Numbered from the stretch's first letter, positions 1 through 9,074 are shown. The stretch is DNA of 42,192 nucleotides from Spirochaetales bacterium (GCA_028532905.1 JAQQAM010000250.1:1-42192), one strand, 5' to 3'. Numbers and translations are program-made. The notes: generated by a model from the sequence alone, not told the origin.

Positions 1-33
1 GGGAAGCGCTCTATCCAAATGAGCTAGTCGACC
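1..33 (-). tRNA. tRNA 5' half (probably tRNA-Arg), cut by the window edge
   Basis: Read on the minus strand from 33 to 1, the sequence gives a 7-nt acceptor strand (GGTCGAC), TA at positions 8-9, a D stem GCTC/GAGC around a D loop containing GG, then G26 and the start of an anticodon stem (CTTCC). The anticodon and 3' half lie outside the window. The D-arm and the CTTCC anticodon stem resemble bacterial tRNA-Arg with CCG or CCT anticodons, so Arg is a guess from similarity. The fold of the visible half is clear; the isotype is not. Confidence 0.72.
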
Positions 34-44
34 ATCTGGATAAG

Positions 45-73
45 ACAATAATGAAAAAGGATTGGCCTGTCAA
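45..73 (-). promoter_or_regulatory. sigma-70-type promoter of the tRNA
   Basis: On the minus strand, TTGACA (73-68) and TATTGT (50-45) are separated by exactly 17 nt. The tRNA 5' end follows about 11 nt after the -10 box, as expected for a strong stable-RNA promoter. The -35 box is a perfect consensus match and the -10 box matches at four of six positions. Confidence 0.6.
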
Positions 74-208
74 CAAGTACGACAGTTGTTCCGGATATCC
101 TGTACCTTGTTGAACAAGTGGTAAAGAACTGTTCATTCTCACTATCTTCTTTTAAACTGATGAATTATCAACTATATTATATGTATTAAAGAGAATAAGG
201 AGTTCTGA

Positions 209-913
209 ATGAGTGTACATATTGGAGCGAAAAAAGGCGATATCGCTGAAACTGTTCTGATGCCGGGAGATCCTCTCAGGGCAAAATATATTGCAGAGAA
301 TTTTCTGGAAAACCCTGTATGTTATACAGAAGTAAGAGGAATGTACGGTTTTACCGGTACATACAAAGGTAAAAAGGTGTCTATTCAGGGCAGCGGCATG
401 GGAATCCCTTCTATAGGAATCTATGTTAACGAACTGATTGATCAGTATGATGTCAAAAGAATTATGAGAATCGGTTCCTGCGGCTCATTCAAGGAAGAAG
501 TAAAAATCCGGGATATTATTCTGGGAATGAGTGCTTCTACCAACAGCAGCCTCAATGATATTACTTTCAGAGGCATGACCTTTGCCCCTACAGCCAGTTA
601 CTCACTGTTTGCCAAAGCTGTTCAAGCTGCCGAAAAACTGAATATCGATTTCCATGCCGGTAATATTCTTTCCACGGATATCTTCTATAATGATGATCCT
701 GAAGAATGGAAAATCTGGAGAGATCACAATGTTCTGGCGGTAGAAATGGAAGCGGCGGCTCTATATACTCTCGCTGCCAAGAAAGGGATTGAAGCTTTGA
801 CCATTCTGACTGTCAGCGACTCATTCATTACCTCAGAAGTAACAACATCTGAAGAAAGAGAAAAAACCTTCACTCAGATGATGGAACTGGCTCTGGAAAC
901 AGCCATAGCCTGA
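209..913 (+). CDS. deoD: purine-nucleoside phosphorylase, DeoD type
   Basis: A 234-residue cytosolic enzyme that splits purine (deoxy)nucleosides with phosphate into base and (deoxy)ribose-1-phosphate in purine salvage. Family features visible: the [11 protein letters not shown] phosphate/ribose segment with D21 and R24, R43 in the EVRGM motif, the GSGMG and RIGSCGS segments, the VEMEAAALY nucleoside-binding motif and the late TVSDSF motif holding the catalytic Asp. Length matches the family (about 235 residues). An AAGGAG ribosome binding site lies 7 nt before the ATG. It stands alone, with a strong terminator behind it, so it is probably monocistronic. The assignment is secure. Confidence 0.97.
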   Translation: MSVHIGAKKGDIAETVLMPGDPLRAKYIAENFLENPVCYTEVRGMYGFTGTYKGKKVSIQGSGMGIPSIGIYVNELIDQYDVKRIMRIGSCGSFKEEVKIRDIILGMSASTNSSLNDITFRGMTFAPTASYSLFAKAVQAAEKLNIDFHAGNILSTDIFYNDDPEEWKIWRDHNVLAVEMEAAALYTLAAKKGIEALTILTVSDSFITSEVTTSEEREKTFTQMMELALETAIA

Positions 914-937
914 TCTCCTTTTAAAACAACTCTCACG

Positions 938-972
938 AGCCCCTCCGACAGTTTGTTCAGAGGGGCTTTTTT
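938..972 (+). terminator. Rho-independent terminator of deoD
   Basis: AGCCCCTC (938-945) and GAGGGGCT (960-967) form a perfect 8-bp GC-rich stem with a 14-nt loop, running directly into six T residues (967-972). It sits 25 nt after the deoD stop codon. Confidence 0.93.
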
Positions 973-990
973 CTTTATATTGGAACTGTT

Positions 991-1572
991 ATGAACTATC
1001 TGGCTCATGCATTTTTATCTCCTCCTGATGATGCTGTTCTCCTCGGAAATATGGCCTGTGATATGATTCGGCCTTCGGATGCGGAATCCCTGCCGGAAGG
1101 GATCAGAAACGGGATGGCACTTCATCATGCAATAGACCGGTCTGCTGACTCTCATGGAGCATTCAGGGAAATCAGATCCCTGCTTCACAGAAGGCATCTC
1201 CCTTATGCGGGAGTTCTGTTAGATGTGATTCTGGATCATTACCTGGCCAGATACTGGCAGGATTACGCAGAGATCAGTCTTCAGGATTTTTCTTCCAGAG
1301 TATATGACGTTCTGAGTGTTTCCATAAAGGACCAGTTGATTCCGGGTCATTTCAACCGGCTGGCCTCTGCTCTGATTACTAATGACTGGTTTGGTTCCTA
1401 TGCTTCAATGAAAGGGCTTTCCCTTGCCCTGGGCCGGCTGAATTACAGGAGCAGCAGAGAAATCCCTGTCAGTTTAATCATGGAAACGGTGAACTTAGAA
1501 TATGAAAGGATCAGGCTTAGTTTTATTGAACTGATGAACAGTCTGACCGGAAGCTACGGGCATATCCAATAA
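991..1572 (+). CDS. AcpH-like acyl carrier protein phosphodiesterase family protein
   Basis: A 193-residue cytosolic protein starting MNYLAHAFLS, the hallmark N-terminus of the ACP phosphodiesterase family (PF04336). Further family signs are GNMACDMIR near residue 19, the HHAIDR motif near 45 and the LLDVILDHYLARYW segment near 76, which supply the His and Asp residues of its HD-like metal site. Characterised members remove the 4'-phosphopantetheine arm from holo-ACP; the physiological role of the family is debated. The ribosome binding site is weak (TTGGAAC), but the conserved N-terminus fixes the start. It ends 3 nt before the convergent gene at 1576. Confidence 0.85.
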   Translation: MNYLAHAFLSPPDDAVLLGNMACDMIRPSDAESLPEGIRNGMALHHAIDRSADSHGAFREIRSLLHRRHLPYAGVLLDVILDHYLARYWQDYAEISLQDFSSRVYDVLSVSIKDQLIPGHFNRLASALITNDWFGSYASMKGLSLALGRLNYRSSREIPVSLIMETVNLEYERIRLSFIELMNSLTGSYGHIQ

Positions 1573-1575
1573 TTA

Positions 1576-2643
1576 TCAGTAAAGGTCTATTATGATCAGC
1601 TCGGAGTAACTGTCATATTCACCCCGTAATTTGCGGGTTACGCATTTTTCTCCGCTAGGGCTGATATTAAGTCCGCTTAAACTGTAAAGATCACTTCCCA
1701 GATTAAGTATTTCTCTTGTCACTCCGCCTTCCCCGGCAGATATAACCTTCCATTCGGAATTCTCTCTCACTGTCATGATTAGACTGGAATCGTCAAACCA
1801 GCGTATGCCGCCGATATTCTCAAACTGGAAACCGTCATCAAGTCCGTCATAGTTCATTTCACCGTCGGCGCTGAACATTCTTACGGTGTACACAGCATCG
1901 GAGCTGTCCGATGGATATTCCTCCGGGTCAAGCCGGACACAGAACATGACCATTTCATAACTGTTACCCGAATCATCGCTGCCCAGATAAATATCTGGAC
2001 TGTAGAACACATCTCCTCCGGTTATATTACCTTCGTTATCAAAAGCATAACTTCCCAGGAGGATGCTTCGTGTGTTACCGGTGGTAAAATCGTACATATA
2101 ATAACTCTGGGTCGCCGTATAAGTATTGAAATCAAGTTGATATCCCAGATAGCCCAGAAGTTCCTCTGAAACATAACAGGGTGATGTTATATACAGATTA
2201 CTCAAATTCGGGAGTCTTATATTATTCGCTCCGTCCAGAGAAAACATAGAGTAATCAGATGTTCCTGTTTTTATACGGACAAGGTCTCTGTAACTGCCGT
2301 TGGAAGATTCCAGTGTAAACACGATGGTAGAACCATCTGAAGAGACATAAGGATCATGAATGGATTCGGGAGAATCGGGATAAATATAAAAAGTTATTTT
2401 TTCCTGAGTGTTCCCTTCAAAGTCGATTTTTCTCAGTATCCTTTTTTCATTTTCAAAAGCGGTCCATAAACGGTCTTCCCCGTCCCATGCAGGAAGTGCC
2501 ATTGAATCATAAAAAGGAGTGGACAGCCAGCCTGTATAACCCAGTAGAAAATCACCTGAGAATGTATCAGACTGTTGACCGCAGGAAAACAGGAACAGAG
2601 AGAGAATAAGAAATATCAGCAGGTTCTTTGAAAATCCCTTCAT
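1576..2643 (-). CDS. exported lipoprotein with WD40/TolB-like repeats, function unknown
   Basis: A 355-residue protein with a lipoprotein signal peptide: a short basic N-terminus, a hydrophobic run and a lipobox LFSC with the lipidated Cys near residue 21. The mature part contains repeated stretches of the type DPYVSSDGSTIVFTLES and LNISPSGEKCVT, the pattern of PD40/TolB-type beta-propeller blades ('SPDG' motifs). I cannot name a family or substrate. It is probably anchored in the outer or inner membrane facing the periplasm. GGGGGAG lies about 13 nt upstream of the start. The methyltransferase gene starts upstream on the same strand, 31 nt away, and may be co-transcribed. Confidence 0.72.
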   Translation of the reverse strand: MKGFSKNLLIFLILSLFLFSCGQQSDTFSGDFLLGYTGWLSTPFYDSMALPAWDGEDRLWTAFENEKRILRKIDFEGNTQEKITFYIYPDSPESIHDPYVSSDGSTIVFTLESSNGSYRDLVRIKTGTSDYSMFSLDGANNIRLPNLSNLYITSPCYVSEELLGYLGYQLDFNTYTATQSYYMYDFTTGNTRSILLGSYAFDNEGNITGGDVFYSPDIYLGSDDSGNSYEMVMFCVRLDPEEYPSDSSDAVYTVRMFSADGEMNYDGLDDGFQFENIGGIRWFDDSSLIMTVRENSEWKVISAGEGGVTREILNLGSDLYSLSGLNISPSGEKCVTRKLRGEYDSYSELIIIDLY

Positions 2644-2674
2644 ATAACTATTGTACTCCCCCCGGGCTCATCCA

Positions 2675-3610
2675 TCAAGAATGTTCCTGTATGTATCCTG
2701 TTGCCAGATAGGTTTTAAGGCCCCGTTCTTTGAATCGTCCCTGATAGGACACAGGACAGGGAATCTCTCTTATATCTGCAAACTGACCTGACAGATTTGT
2801 ATGAATCATATGCAGAAAATCCTGATGGCTGCAGTCAGGAGCATTCAGGCAGAAAAGTACCGCTCCCCCCTTATCTATGATTTGAGGAATGCGGCTGATC
2901 AGTCTGGGATAATCCTTTTTGTAGGAAAAACTCTTTCCCTGCATGGGAGGAGGATCCATGATGATCAGGCCATAGGGTCCTCTTTTTTTAATTTTGCTGA
3001 AAGACTTGAATATATCATAACCGAAATAAGAACTTTTTCTTTCATCCAGATCATTGAGTCTGATATTCTCACGGCCTATACTCAGAGAGTTTTTATTCAT
3101 GTCCCAGTTATCCACCGAGACAGCACCTGCTGAGATTGAGGCGACTGCAAAAGAACAGGTATAGGCAAAAAGGTTCAGAACCTTCATATCCCCTGCCTGA
3201 TTGATATAGTCGATGACAGCCTTCCGGCCATTAATCATATCTGCAAAAAAACCTGTATTCTGGCCTCTGCCGCTGTGAACTGTATATTTCAAACCATGTT
3301 CTTCAACTGTAAAATAATCTTTTGCCTCATCACTGAGATAAAGATCCTGAAACTGTCCGGACTGGCGGAACTGTATTCTGAGAGAGCAGAAGGGAAACAG
3401 TTTTTGAAGAAGCATCCTGAGATTATCAAGCTCATCACCGCTCAACTCAAGATAGGTCAGAACAAACAACTGATCAGCAAATCGGTCAATCAGAAGCTGT
3501 TCCAGTCCCTTTATGACTGCTGCCGGGCCATTGAAAATTCTCTCGCATAATCTGTTGTTTTCAACTGCAAGAGAACTCAGATATTTTTGTAATTCCTGCC
3601 ATTTATCCAT
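2675..3610 (-). CDS. class I SAM-dependent methyltransferase, RlmI/RlmK-like
   Basis: A 311-residue protein. The C-terminal two thirds show the RlmI/RlmKL-type methyltransferase core (PF10672): GRGQNTGFFADM, the SAM-binding motif I LNLFAYTCSFA, an acidic residue after VSVDNW, and the catalytic motif MDPPPMQGK. Relatives methylate 23S rRNA bases. The N-terminal 90 residues are poorly conserved and I do not see a clear PUA domain, so the exact target (an rRNA cytosine or guanine) is open. AGGAGAG lies about 15 nt from the ATG, longer than ideal; no better start is visible. The enzyme class is well supported, the substrate is inference. Confidence 0.83.
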   Translation of the reverse strand: MDKWQELQKYLSSLAVENNRLCERIFNGPAAVIKGLEQLLIDRFADQLFVLTYLELSGDELDNLRMLLQKLFPFCSLRIQFRQSGQFQDLYLSDEAKDYFTVEEHGLKYTVHSGRGQNTGFFADMINGRKAVIDYINQAGDMKVLNLFAYTCSFAVASISAGAVSVDNWDMNKNSLSIGRENIRLNDLDERKSSYFGYDIFKSFSKIKKRGPYGLIIMDPPPMQGKSFSYKKDYPRLISRIPQIIDKGGAVLFCLNAPDCSHQDFLHMIHTNLSGQFADIREIPCPVSYQGRFKERGLKTYLATGYIQEHS

Positions 3611-3681
3611 AATTGTATGTCAACTCTCCTGAAATTAAGGGCTTATATAGCCTTTCTGATATTGATAATGATTAAGCTGCT

Positions 3682-4146
3682 TCAGCTTTGATCCTTCAGT
3701 TTCTGTTTCAGGGATTGTTCAAGTTTCAGAAGAAATCCTCTTGATATTCGAAAGTCGTTCTCATTAATATCAGAAAAATTGCTGTAAAAGTCGTCCATGG
3801 ATTCTGCTTCTGCCTGTTTGAACTGATCCACAAGACCGGCTCCCTCTTCCGACAGAGACAGATTAACAACTCTTTCATTCATCAGATTCCGCTTCTTGAT
3901 GATCAGACCCTTAGCTGCCAGTTTTTTGATAATCTGAGAGGCGGCAGAAATAGTAAAAAACGAGTGGGACGCCACATCAGAAACGGTAGCCATCGGTTTT
4001 TCTGAAAGATACAGTAAAACCTGCATTTCTGAGGGATGACAGGTTTCTCCATCAAGGTCCAGAGACTGGGTTCGTCTGACAGCAGTCAACTGATTATTGA
4101 TTCGTATCAACTGATCCATTAATTCATTAAACTCATTTCTATTCAT
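3682..4146 (-). CDS. MarR-family transcriptional regulator
   Basis: A 154-residue winged-helix DNA-binding protein. The central segment (roughly 47-112) has the MarR layout: PSEMQVLLYLSEKPMATVSDVA, recognition helix TISAASQIIKKLAAKGLI, then the wing with RNLMNERVVNLSLSEEG. The flanking helices would form the dimer interface. MarR proteins usually repress an adjacent or divergent gene and respond to small phenolic or oxidative ligands. It faces the short-chain dehydrogenase gene at 4303 across a 156-nt AT-rich gap, so that gene is the natural target (inference). No clear palindromic operator was identified there; AATTACTTAAATT near 4181-4193 is a weak candidate. Confidence 0.9.
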   Translation of the reverse strand: MNRNEFNELMDQLIRINNQLTAVRRTQSLDLDGETCHPSEMQVLLYLSEKPMATVSDVASHSFFTISAASQIIKKLAAKGLIIKKRNLMNERVVNLSLSEEGAGLVDQFKQAEAESMDDFYSNFSDINENDFRISRGFLLKLEQSLKQKLKDQS

Positions 4147-4302
4147 AACCTGACTTTACTATTAAGCTTCTAAAATGTCAAATTACTTAAATTCTATTCT
4201 CGATGAAAGGGAATCCTTCCGGGATTGATGAAAAAAGAGATCCTCAACCTGACAATTCAGTGCTAAAATAATAAACATCAAATCACGTAACGGGAGTTGT
4301 GT

Positions 4303-5124
4303 ATGAAGAATCTCAGAAATAAGACTGTTCTGGTGACTGGTGCTGCTCGTGGTATGGGAAAATGTCTGTCCGAACTTCTGCTGAAACAGCGCTGCCGGGT
4401 GGCATTGGTTGATATAGACCGGAACCTTCTGAAAGAGACTGAATCCGAATTAAGCCGGAAAGGTAAATGCAGAGCATTCCTTTGTGATATTACCGATGAA
4501 GCTGCAGTTGAAACTCTGGCCACTGATATTCAGAAACAGTTCGGACCGGTAAATATTCTGGTAAATAATGCAGGAATTGTTAAAGCAGCTCCTGTTTCCG
4601 GACTTTCAGAAACAGATGTACAGAAAATGATTGATGTAAACCTGACAGCTCTTATACGCTGCTGCCGTATTTTTCTGCCTCAGCTTATTGAATCAGGAGA
4701 CGCTCAGATTGTGAATATGGCCTCAGCCGGGGGGATTCTGGCCATTCCTGATTTATCTGTCTATTCTGCCACAAAGTTCGGGGTCATAGGCTTTACGGAT
4801 TCCCTCCGACAGGAAATGAAAAGAAGCGGTCACAATGTCATTGTCAGTTATGTCACACCCAATACTGTCAATACTGGTATGTTCGAAGGTTCCAGTATGG
4901 TTAAAGGAACAAAGATGCTGTCTCCTGAAAGGGTTGCAGGGGCTATCCTTAATACGATAATAAAAGGCCCCCCCCTTTGTGCCATACCCCGCTTTTCATT
5001 GAGGGTGGTTACCCCACTGTTGAAACTGATCCTTCCCATCAATGGCATGGACTCTCTGAACCGGCGGCTGGGGATGTGGACGATCAACAGCGACTGGCAG
5101 GGAAGAAAATCGGCTGATAATTGA
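4303..5124 (+). CDS. short-chain dehydrogenase/reductase (SDR)
   Basis: A 273-residue classical SDR, NAD(P)(H)-dependent. The nucleotide-binding TGAARGMG motif is at 12-19, NNAG at 88-91, the catalytic serine near 141, and the YxxxK pair at Y154/K158. The segment after the active site is hydrophobic, as in SDRs acting on lipid or ketone substrates. ATG at 4303 is preceded by GGGAG with a 6-nt gap; a TTG two codons earlier is rejected for lack of spacing. It is divergent from a MarR regulator, which may control it. The substrate cannot be told from sequence. Confidence 0.9.
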   Translation: MKNLRNKTVLVTGAARGMGKCLSELLLKQRCRVALVDIDRNLLKETESELSRKGKCRAFLCDITDEAAVETLATDIQKQFGPVNILVNNAGIVKAAPVSGLSETDVQKMIDVNLTALIRCCRIFLPQLIESGDAQIVNMASAGGILAIPDLSVYSATKFGVIGFTDSLRQEMKRSGHNVIVSYVTPNTVNTGMFEGSSMVKGTKMLSPERVAGAILNTIIKGPPLCAIPRFSLRVVTPLLKLILPINGMDSLNRRLGMWTINSDWQGRKSADN

Positions 5125-5167
5125 AAAAGTTGCGTATTGGTTTCCCCATATCCGCCGATTAAGTAAT

Positions 5168-6361
5168 ATGAATATCAGAAAAACAGCTTTAACTATAATG
5201 ACTCTGATCTGTATCAATCTTCCGTCAGAAGAGCTTCAGGCAGAAGAGATTCAGCTCAGATTTCATCAGACAGAGGGTCAGGTTATTCATGCCGATTCCC
5301 TGGTCAGTGAAACTGTATACATTGACGGATATCTGAGTCATCAGGCAGAAATCGAAGAATTCTCTGTTTCTACCGTCAGATCAGTCAATTCTGAAGGGAC
5401 GGCTAACCTGGATGCCTCCTTTCGGACAGTAGAGACTGTGGAGGGGCTTCCGGGCATTCTGGAATGGGTCAGCACGGAGACTGTTGATCTGCTCCGTGAC
5501 GACAGGGGCAGTATGTCTATTCCCCGGGATGCCACCCGTCCGGTACTCAGAAATGTTCCCCGCTTTCCTGAAACCCCTGTTAAGCCCGGTGACAGCTGGA
5601 GCCTGGCTGGAGAAGAGGTTCATGTGTTCAGAATCCGGAATTCTATGTATGGACCCTACCGGGGAGATGTTCAGGTTTTATACAATTATCTGGAAGATCA
5701 GTTTATCGACGGAAAACGTCTGGCATTGATATCTATGGATTATAATATTTATCTGCCTGTTCGTACTCCGGGGGAACCCATCAGGCTTATTACAGGCCAG
5801 TCTTCCCAGAATCTTTTGTGGGATATTGACGGCGGAAAGCCGGTAGAAAAAACAGAAGACTTTGAGTTTCTTATGCTGATGGCAGACGGCCGAACCCAGG
5901 AGTTTACCGGTACAACCAGAACTGCATACAGGGTTAATGACACTCTGGAAAAAACAGGAGCGGCCGAAATCCTTGAATCAGAACTGGGAGATCTTCCCGG
6001 TGTGAGTGTCTCCAAAACTCTGGACGGAGTAATGGTATCTGTTATTGAAACAGACAGAATCCTTTTTGAACCCGAATCGTCAGTTGTTTCAAGGGATCAG
6101 AGATACAGGCTGGAAGAACTGTCGGAAACTCTTGAATCCTATAAAGACAGGGATATTCTCGTTATAGGACACACTGCCGATTACGGAAGTTTTGAAGGAA
6201 GAAGAAAACTCTCCAGAGACCGGGCTGCAGCCGTTGCGGATATACTTTTCCCCGAAGGTCGTCCGGGACCGGGAAGACTGTTCTTACGGGGAGCCGGAAG
6301 CACAGATCCCAGAGGAACAGATGTAGAGGACAGAAGAGTTGAGATTCTGATTCTTGACTGA
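5168..6361 (+). CDS. exported protein with C-terminal OmpA-like peptidoglycan-binding domain
   Basis: A 397-residue protein with an N-terminal signal peptide (cleavage likely after LQA near residue 25), a beta-rich middle part of unknown fold (30-285), and a C-terminal OmpA-like module (about 295-397). In the module I see ILFEPESSVV, the ILVIGHTAD strand that normally precedes the peptidoglycan-contacting Asp, the RRKLSRDRAAAVADIL helix and the terminal DRRVEILI motif. Such proteins tie the envelope to peptidoglycan in the periplasm; similar two-part proteins occur in spirochaetes. Shine-Dalgarno is weak. It lies 43 nt after the SDR gene and may share its transcript. Confidence 0.8.
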   Translation: MNIRKTALTIMTLICINLPSEELQAEEIQLRFHQTEGQVIHADSLVSETVYIDGYLSHQAEIEEFSVSTVRSVNSEGTANLDASFRTVETVEGLPGILEWVSTETVDLLRDDRGSMSIPRDATRPVLRNVPRFPETPVKPGDSWSLAGEEVHVFRIRNSMYGPYRGDVQVLYNYLEDQFIDGKRLALISMDYNIYLPVRTPGEPIRLITGQSSQNLLWDIDGGKPVEKTEDFEFLMLMADGRTQEFTGTTRTAYRVNDTLEKTGAAEILESELGDLPGVSVSKTLDGVMVSVIETDRILFEPESSVVSRDQRYRLEELSETLESYKDRDILVIGHTADYGSFEGRRKLSRDRAAAVADILFPEGRPGPGRLFLRGAGSTDPRGTDVEDRRVEILILD

Positions 6362-6376
6362 TACATGACTTTAAAT

Positions 6377-6422
6377 GCGCAACAGGACGGTTTCGGCACA
6401 ATCTGTAAGCTGTCCTGTTCGC
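6377..6422. terminator. possible bidirectional stem-loop between convergent genes
   Basis: AACAGGAC (6381-6388) pairs perfectly with GTCCTGTT (6412-6419), extended by GCG/CGC across a one-base bulge. It lies in the 83-nt gap between two convergent genes, where a shared terminator is expected. There is no U-tract on either strand, so intrinsic termination is doubtful. Confidence 0.35.
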
Positions 6423-6444
6423 GGACCTGTTCATACTGCGGCAG

Positions 6445-6747
6445 CTATCTGCATTTTCGGCTGCCGGCACCGCTGCCGCTGCCTCCGAATATGATACTGG
6501 CTCCCAGAAGAAATCCGAAGTTATACCAGTTCCCGTTATTATGAATCTCATAAATGGATATGTTCTTATTAAACAGAGAGATAATAAACATAATCGGCGA
6601 GGCTATGCCATGCCACAGTCCCATCCAGAATCCTGCTATATCCCCTCCGCTGTCGGCGGTACCTTTTAAACTGTTGACTCCGGCGGCACAGGACAGCAGA
6701 ACCAGTAAAACAATCAACCCCAGAATTATCAGTTTTTTTCTTTTCAT
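6445..6747 (-). CDS. small membrane lipoprotein, function unknown
   Basis: A 100-residue protein starting MKRKKLIILG with a lipobox-like LLSC (Cys near residue 24) and two later hydrophobic segments (GIASPIMFIISLF and FGFLLGASIIFGG). The pattern 'FWMGLWHG...IISLFNKN...IYEI.NNGNWYNFGFLLG' recalls a widespread family of small membrane proteins without a known function. The start at 6747 is chosen because GGAGAGGG lies just upstream; a more upstream ATG would add eight residues. The tail is glycine/serine rich and basic. It converges on the OmpA-like gene. Confidence 0.7.
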   Translation of the reverse strand: MKRKKLIILGLIVLLVLLSCAAGVNSLKGTADSGGDIAGFWMGLWHGIASPIMFIISLFNKNISIYEIHNNGNWYNFGFLLGASIIFGGSGSGAGSRKCR

Positions 6748-6873
6748 CAATCCCTCTCCTCTAAAATGCATTTCTGAATGCTTTAATATTAAACCATTTC
6801 AATATGCTTTTCTGTTATATTTCTTGCCAACAAAACTGTATTGACCTATCATGAAATCCGGTTGAATAAGAAA

Positions 6874-7854
6874 ATGAAACAGACATTATCCAGGGAGCAG
6901 AGAGAGAAGATCCTTCTATACGGCAGAGAACACGGTATAAGTGAAGCCTGCCGGAAATTCTCAGTTTCCAGAACCATATACTACAGATGGAAAAAGCGCT
7001 TTGAAAATGAAGGTCATGAAGGACTGAAAGATAGAATCAGAAACTTTGTTCCTGTCAATAAAATCAAGCAGGAGATTGAAGAGAGACTCTTTGAAAAAGT
7101 GGCGGAACATCCGGATTACGGGCCCCTGAGCCTCAAATGGCTTCTGGAAGATGAACATATATATATCAGTGCCAGCGGTGTTTATAATATCCTTGTACGC
7201 CATGGATTAAATAAAAGACCGGAACGAGAAAAGTTCGCCAGAAGATACAGGAAAACCAGGCCGATCCCCCGGGGATTTGAACCGCGCCATGGAGAACTCT
7301 GGCTCTGCTGGACAGATATCAGAAAGAATCTTATGGAAGACAAAATCTTATATCAGTACTCCATCCTGGATGTGTCCAGCGGCGTTTCCTGCTCCAGACT
7401 CTACAATGATAATGACACGGCTCATGCTTTGGATCTGCTTGTAGGGCTGGCAGTCCCCATGGGAAAAGAACTTTTAATGAAACCGGCCACAATCATAACA
7501 CCGGATGACAGAATCTACAGATCCGTCAAGTCAAAAGAGAAACATCCTTATATGAATACATTGAAGCAAATGGGTGTGACTCAGTTGAAATGGGATATTG
7601 ATTTTAAAGATTTCAAGGAACTTTCAGAAGATTTCAGTACAAGAAGTCTTGAATATCTGATCAGCAACAGCACAGATGCCGGCAGTGTGAATGACTTAAG
7701 GTCACTTCTTCAGGATTTTCTGAGAGAGTTCAACCTGAAAACAGCCCTGACCTGTGGTCCCGGCAAGGGTTCAACACCTCTGGATAATGTGCGCAGGATC
7801 AGTGATCAGAAAATCACACTGCCCTTGTGGGCGTATCTGGACAGGAAGTATTGA
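6874..7854 (+). CDS. IS481/IS3-like transposase-derived HTH-integrase-fold protein
   Basis: A 326-residue protein built like an IS481-type transposase: an N-terminal helix-turn-helix (SEACRKFSVSRTIYYRWKKR), a second helical region typical of HTH_29/32, then an RNase-H-like core. Candidate DDE residues are the Asp of WTDIR, the Asp of ITPDDRIYRS (matching the usual LTDNGxxYRS), and the Glu of SEDFSTRSLEYL (matching VERFHRTL). The usual NG before the Glu and the DNG triad are replaced, and the C-terminus diverges, so it may be a domesticated relative. No terminal inverted repeats or target duplication flank it. The start is uncertain: ATG at 6874 is used, TTG at 6841 is possible. Its stop overlaps the next start (TGATG). 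Confidence 0.66.
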   Translation: MKQTLSREQREKILLYGREHGISEACRKFSVSRTIYYRWKKRFENEGHEGLKDRIRNFVPVNKIKQEIEERLFEKVAEHPDYGPLSLKWLLEDEHIYISASGVYNILVRHGLNKRPEREKFARRYRKTRPIPRGFEPRHGELWLCWTDIRKNLMEDKILYQYSILDVSSGVSCSRLYNDNDTAHALDLLVGLAVPMGKELLMKPATIITPDDRIYRSVKSKEKHPYMNTLKQMGVTQLKWDIDFKDFKELSEDFSTRSLEYLISNSTDAGSVNDLRSLLQDFLREFNLKTALTCGPGKGSTPLDNVRRISDQKITLPLWAYLDRKY

Positions 7855-9074
7855 TGAATAATCATAAAATAGCCGTCGTAGGAGCAGGATTCTCAGGCTT
7901 GCTGACAGCCTACGAACTTCAGAAACAGGGCGCCGAAGTAACAGTTTATGAGCAGGATGACCGTCCCGGCGGCCAGTGTTTTACATTAAATGCAGCCGGA
8001 AGCCGTATTGAAATGGGATGTGTGTTCGGAACTTCAGAAGCTTTTCAGAATCTTTGTGATGAACTTCAAATAAACACCCGCAGAGAGTATTTTTACAGAC
8101 AGTATATTGATTCTCAGGGACAGAAGATTCCCCTTCTGGATGACTCTTCCATTGCGGAATTCAAGGAGCAGTACCAGAGACTGCCCTCGGTTCTCTCAGA
8201 ATACAGAGACTGTCTGAATACACCGGGCTTCCATACTATCCCTGATGATCTGAAGACCGATTTCACCAGCTGGTGCAGATTGAAGAACCTTGCGTCTCTG
8301 ATACCCGTATATTCCGCCTTTTTCAGCTGCTACGGCTATGGAGAGCTGGATACTATACCGGCAGTTTATGTACTGAAACATCTGGATCTTGAATCCCTGG
8401 GTTATCTGGTTGAATCACGCAAAGTTCTGACATTTTCCGACGGCAGCAGCAGCCTCTGTAATGCTCTGGCCAGAGAATTGAAGGACATAAGATACGGGAA
8501 TAAAATCTCTCAACTTATTCCCCGGGAAAATCATGTTGCCCTGGAAACCGCATTCGGTACGGATGAAATCTCGAAAGTCATTCTGACTGCCCCTATGCCC
8601 GGGAAAGCTGTTGCCCAGCAGTTCTTTTCCATGTTTCTCGATTCAATACAATTAAATACGGCGAATACATTCGTTTACAGGATTTCCGACCGCGGTCTGA
8701 CAGATTCTTTTTTTATGGAAAACCGGGGTCTTGAGGGTTCAATCAGACTGATCCATATCAATACCAGTTTCCTTAAGGATAATCAGATCGTAACTGTCTA
8801 TTCCAACGGCAGTTACACCCCGATAGAATTGAATTCCATCCTGATGAAACAACTTGAGAAACTCAAAATAAAATCACCCCGTCTTATTGCGAATAAAAGC
8901 TGGCGATTTTTTCCTCATCTCCCATCAGATTCCCTGCAATCAGGCCTGTATGAAGAACTGTACAACAGACAGGGAGAGGATGGCATTTTCATCGGCCCCG
9001 GCCTGAGTTGCTGTGCCAGCCTTGATAAAATAACGGATTACAGCGATTACTTTTTAAAAACCTGGTTCAGATAA
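7854..9074 (+). CDS. FAD-dependent oxidoreductase (amine-oxidase/NAD(P)-binding-like)
   Basis: A 406-residue flavoprotein. The dinucleotide-binding motif VGAGFSGLLTAYEL begins near residue 9, followed by the ribose-binding Glu in TVYEQ and the RPGGQC motif typical of amine-oxidase-like and protoporphyrinogen-oxidase-like flavoproteins. The C-terminal IFIGPGLSCCASLD segment fits the closing FAD contact. The substrate is unknown. The ATG at 7854 shares its A with the TGA of the upstream gene, and AGGAAG lies 5-6 nt before it, so the two are translationally coupled. An upstream start at 7827 is possible but less likely. Confidence 0.8.
   Translation: MNNHKIAVVGAGFSGLLTAYELQKQGAEVTVYEQDDRPGGQCFTLNAAGSRIEMGCVFGTSEAFQNLCDELQINTRREYFYRQYIDSQGQKIPLLDDSSIAEFKEQYQRLPSVLSEYRDCLNTPGFHTIPDDLKTDFTSWCRLKNLASLIPVYSAFFSCYGYGELDTIPAVYVLKHLDLESLGYLVESRKVLTFSDGSSSLCNALARELKDIRYGNKISQLIPRENHVALETAFGTDEISKVILTAPMPGKAVAQQFFSMFLDSIQLNTANTFVYRISDRGLTDSFFMENRGLEGSIRLIHINTSFLKDNQIVTVYSNGSYTPIELNSILMKQLEKLKIKSPRLIANKSWRFFPHLPSDSLQSGLYEELYNRQGEDGIFIGPGLSCCASLDKITDYSDYFLKTWFR

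Noticed and set aside
108-120. CTTGTTGAACAAG palindrome upstream of deoD
   Set aside because: Short palindrome between tRNA and deoD; similar to part of the 9176-9195 repeat but too short and isolated to claim a shared regulator.
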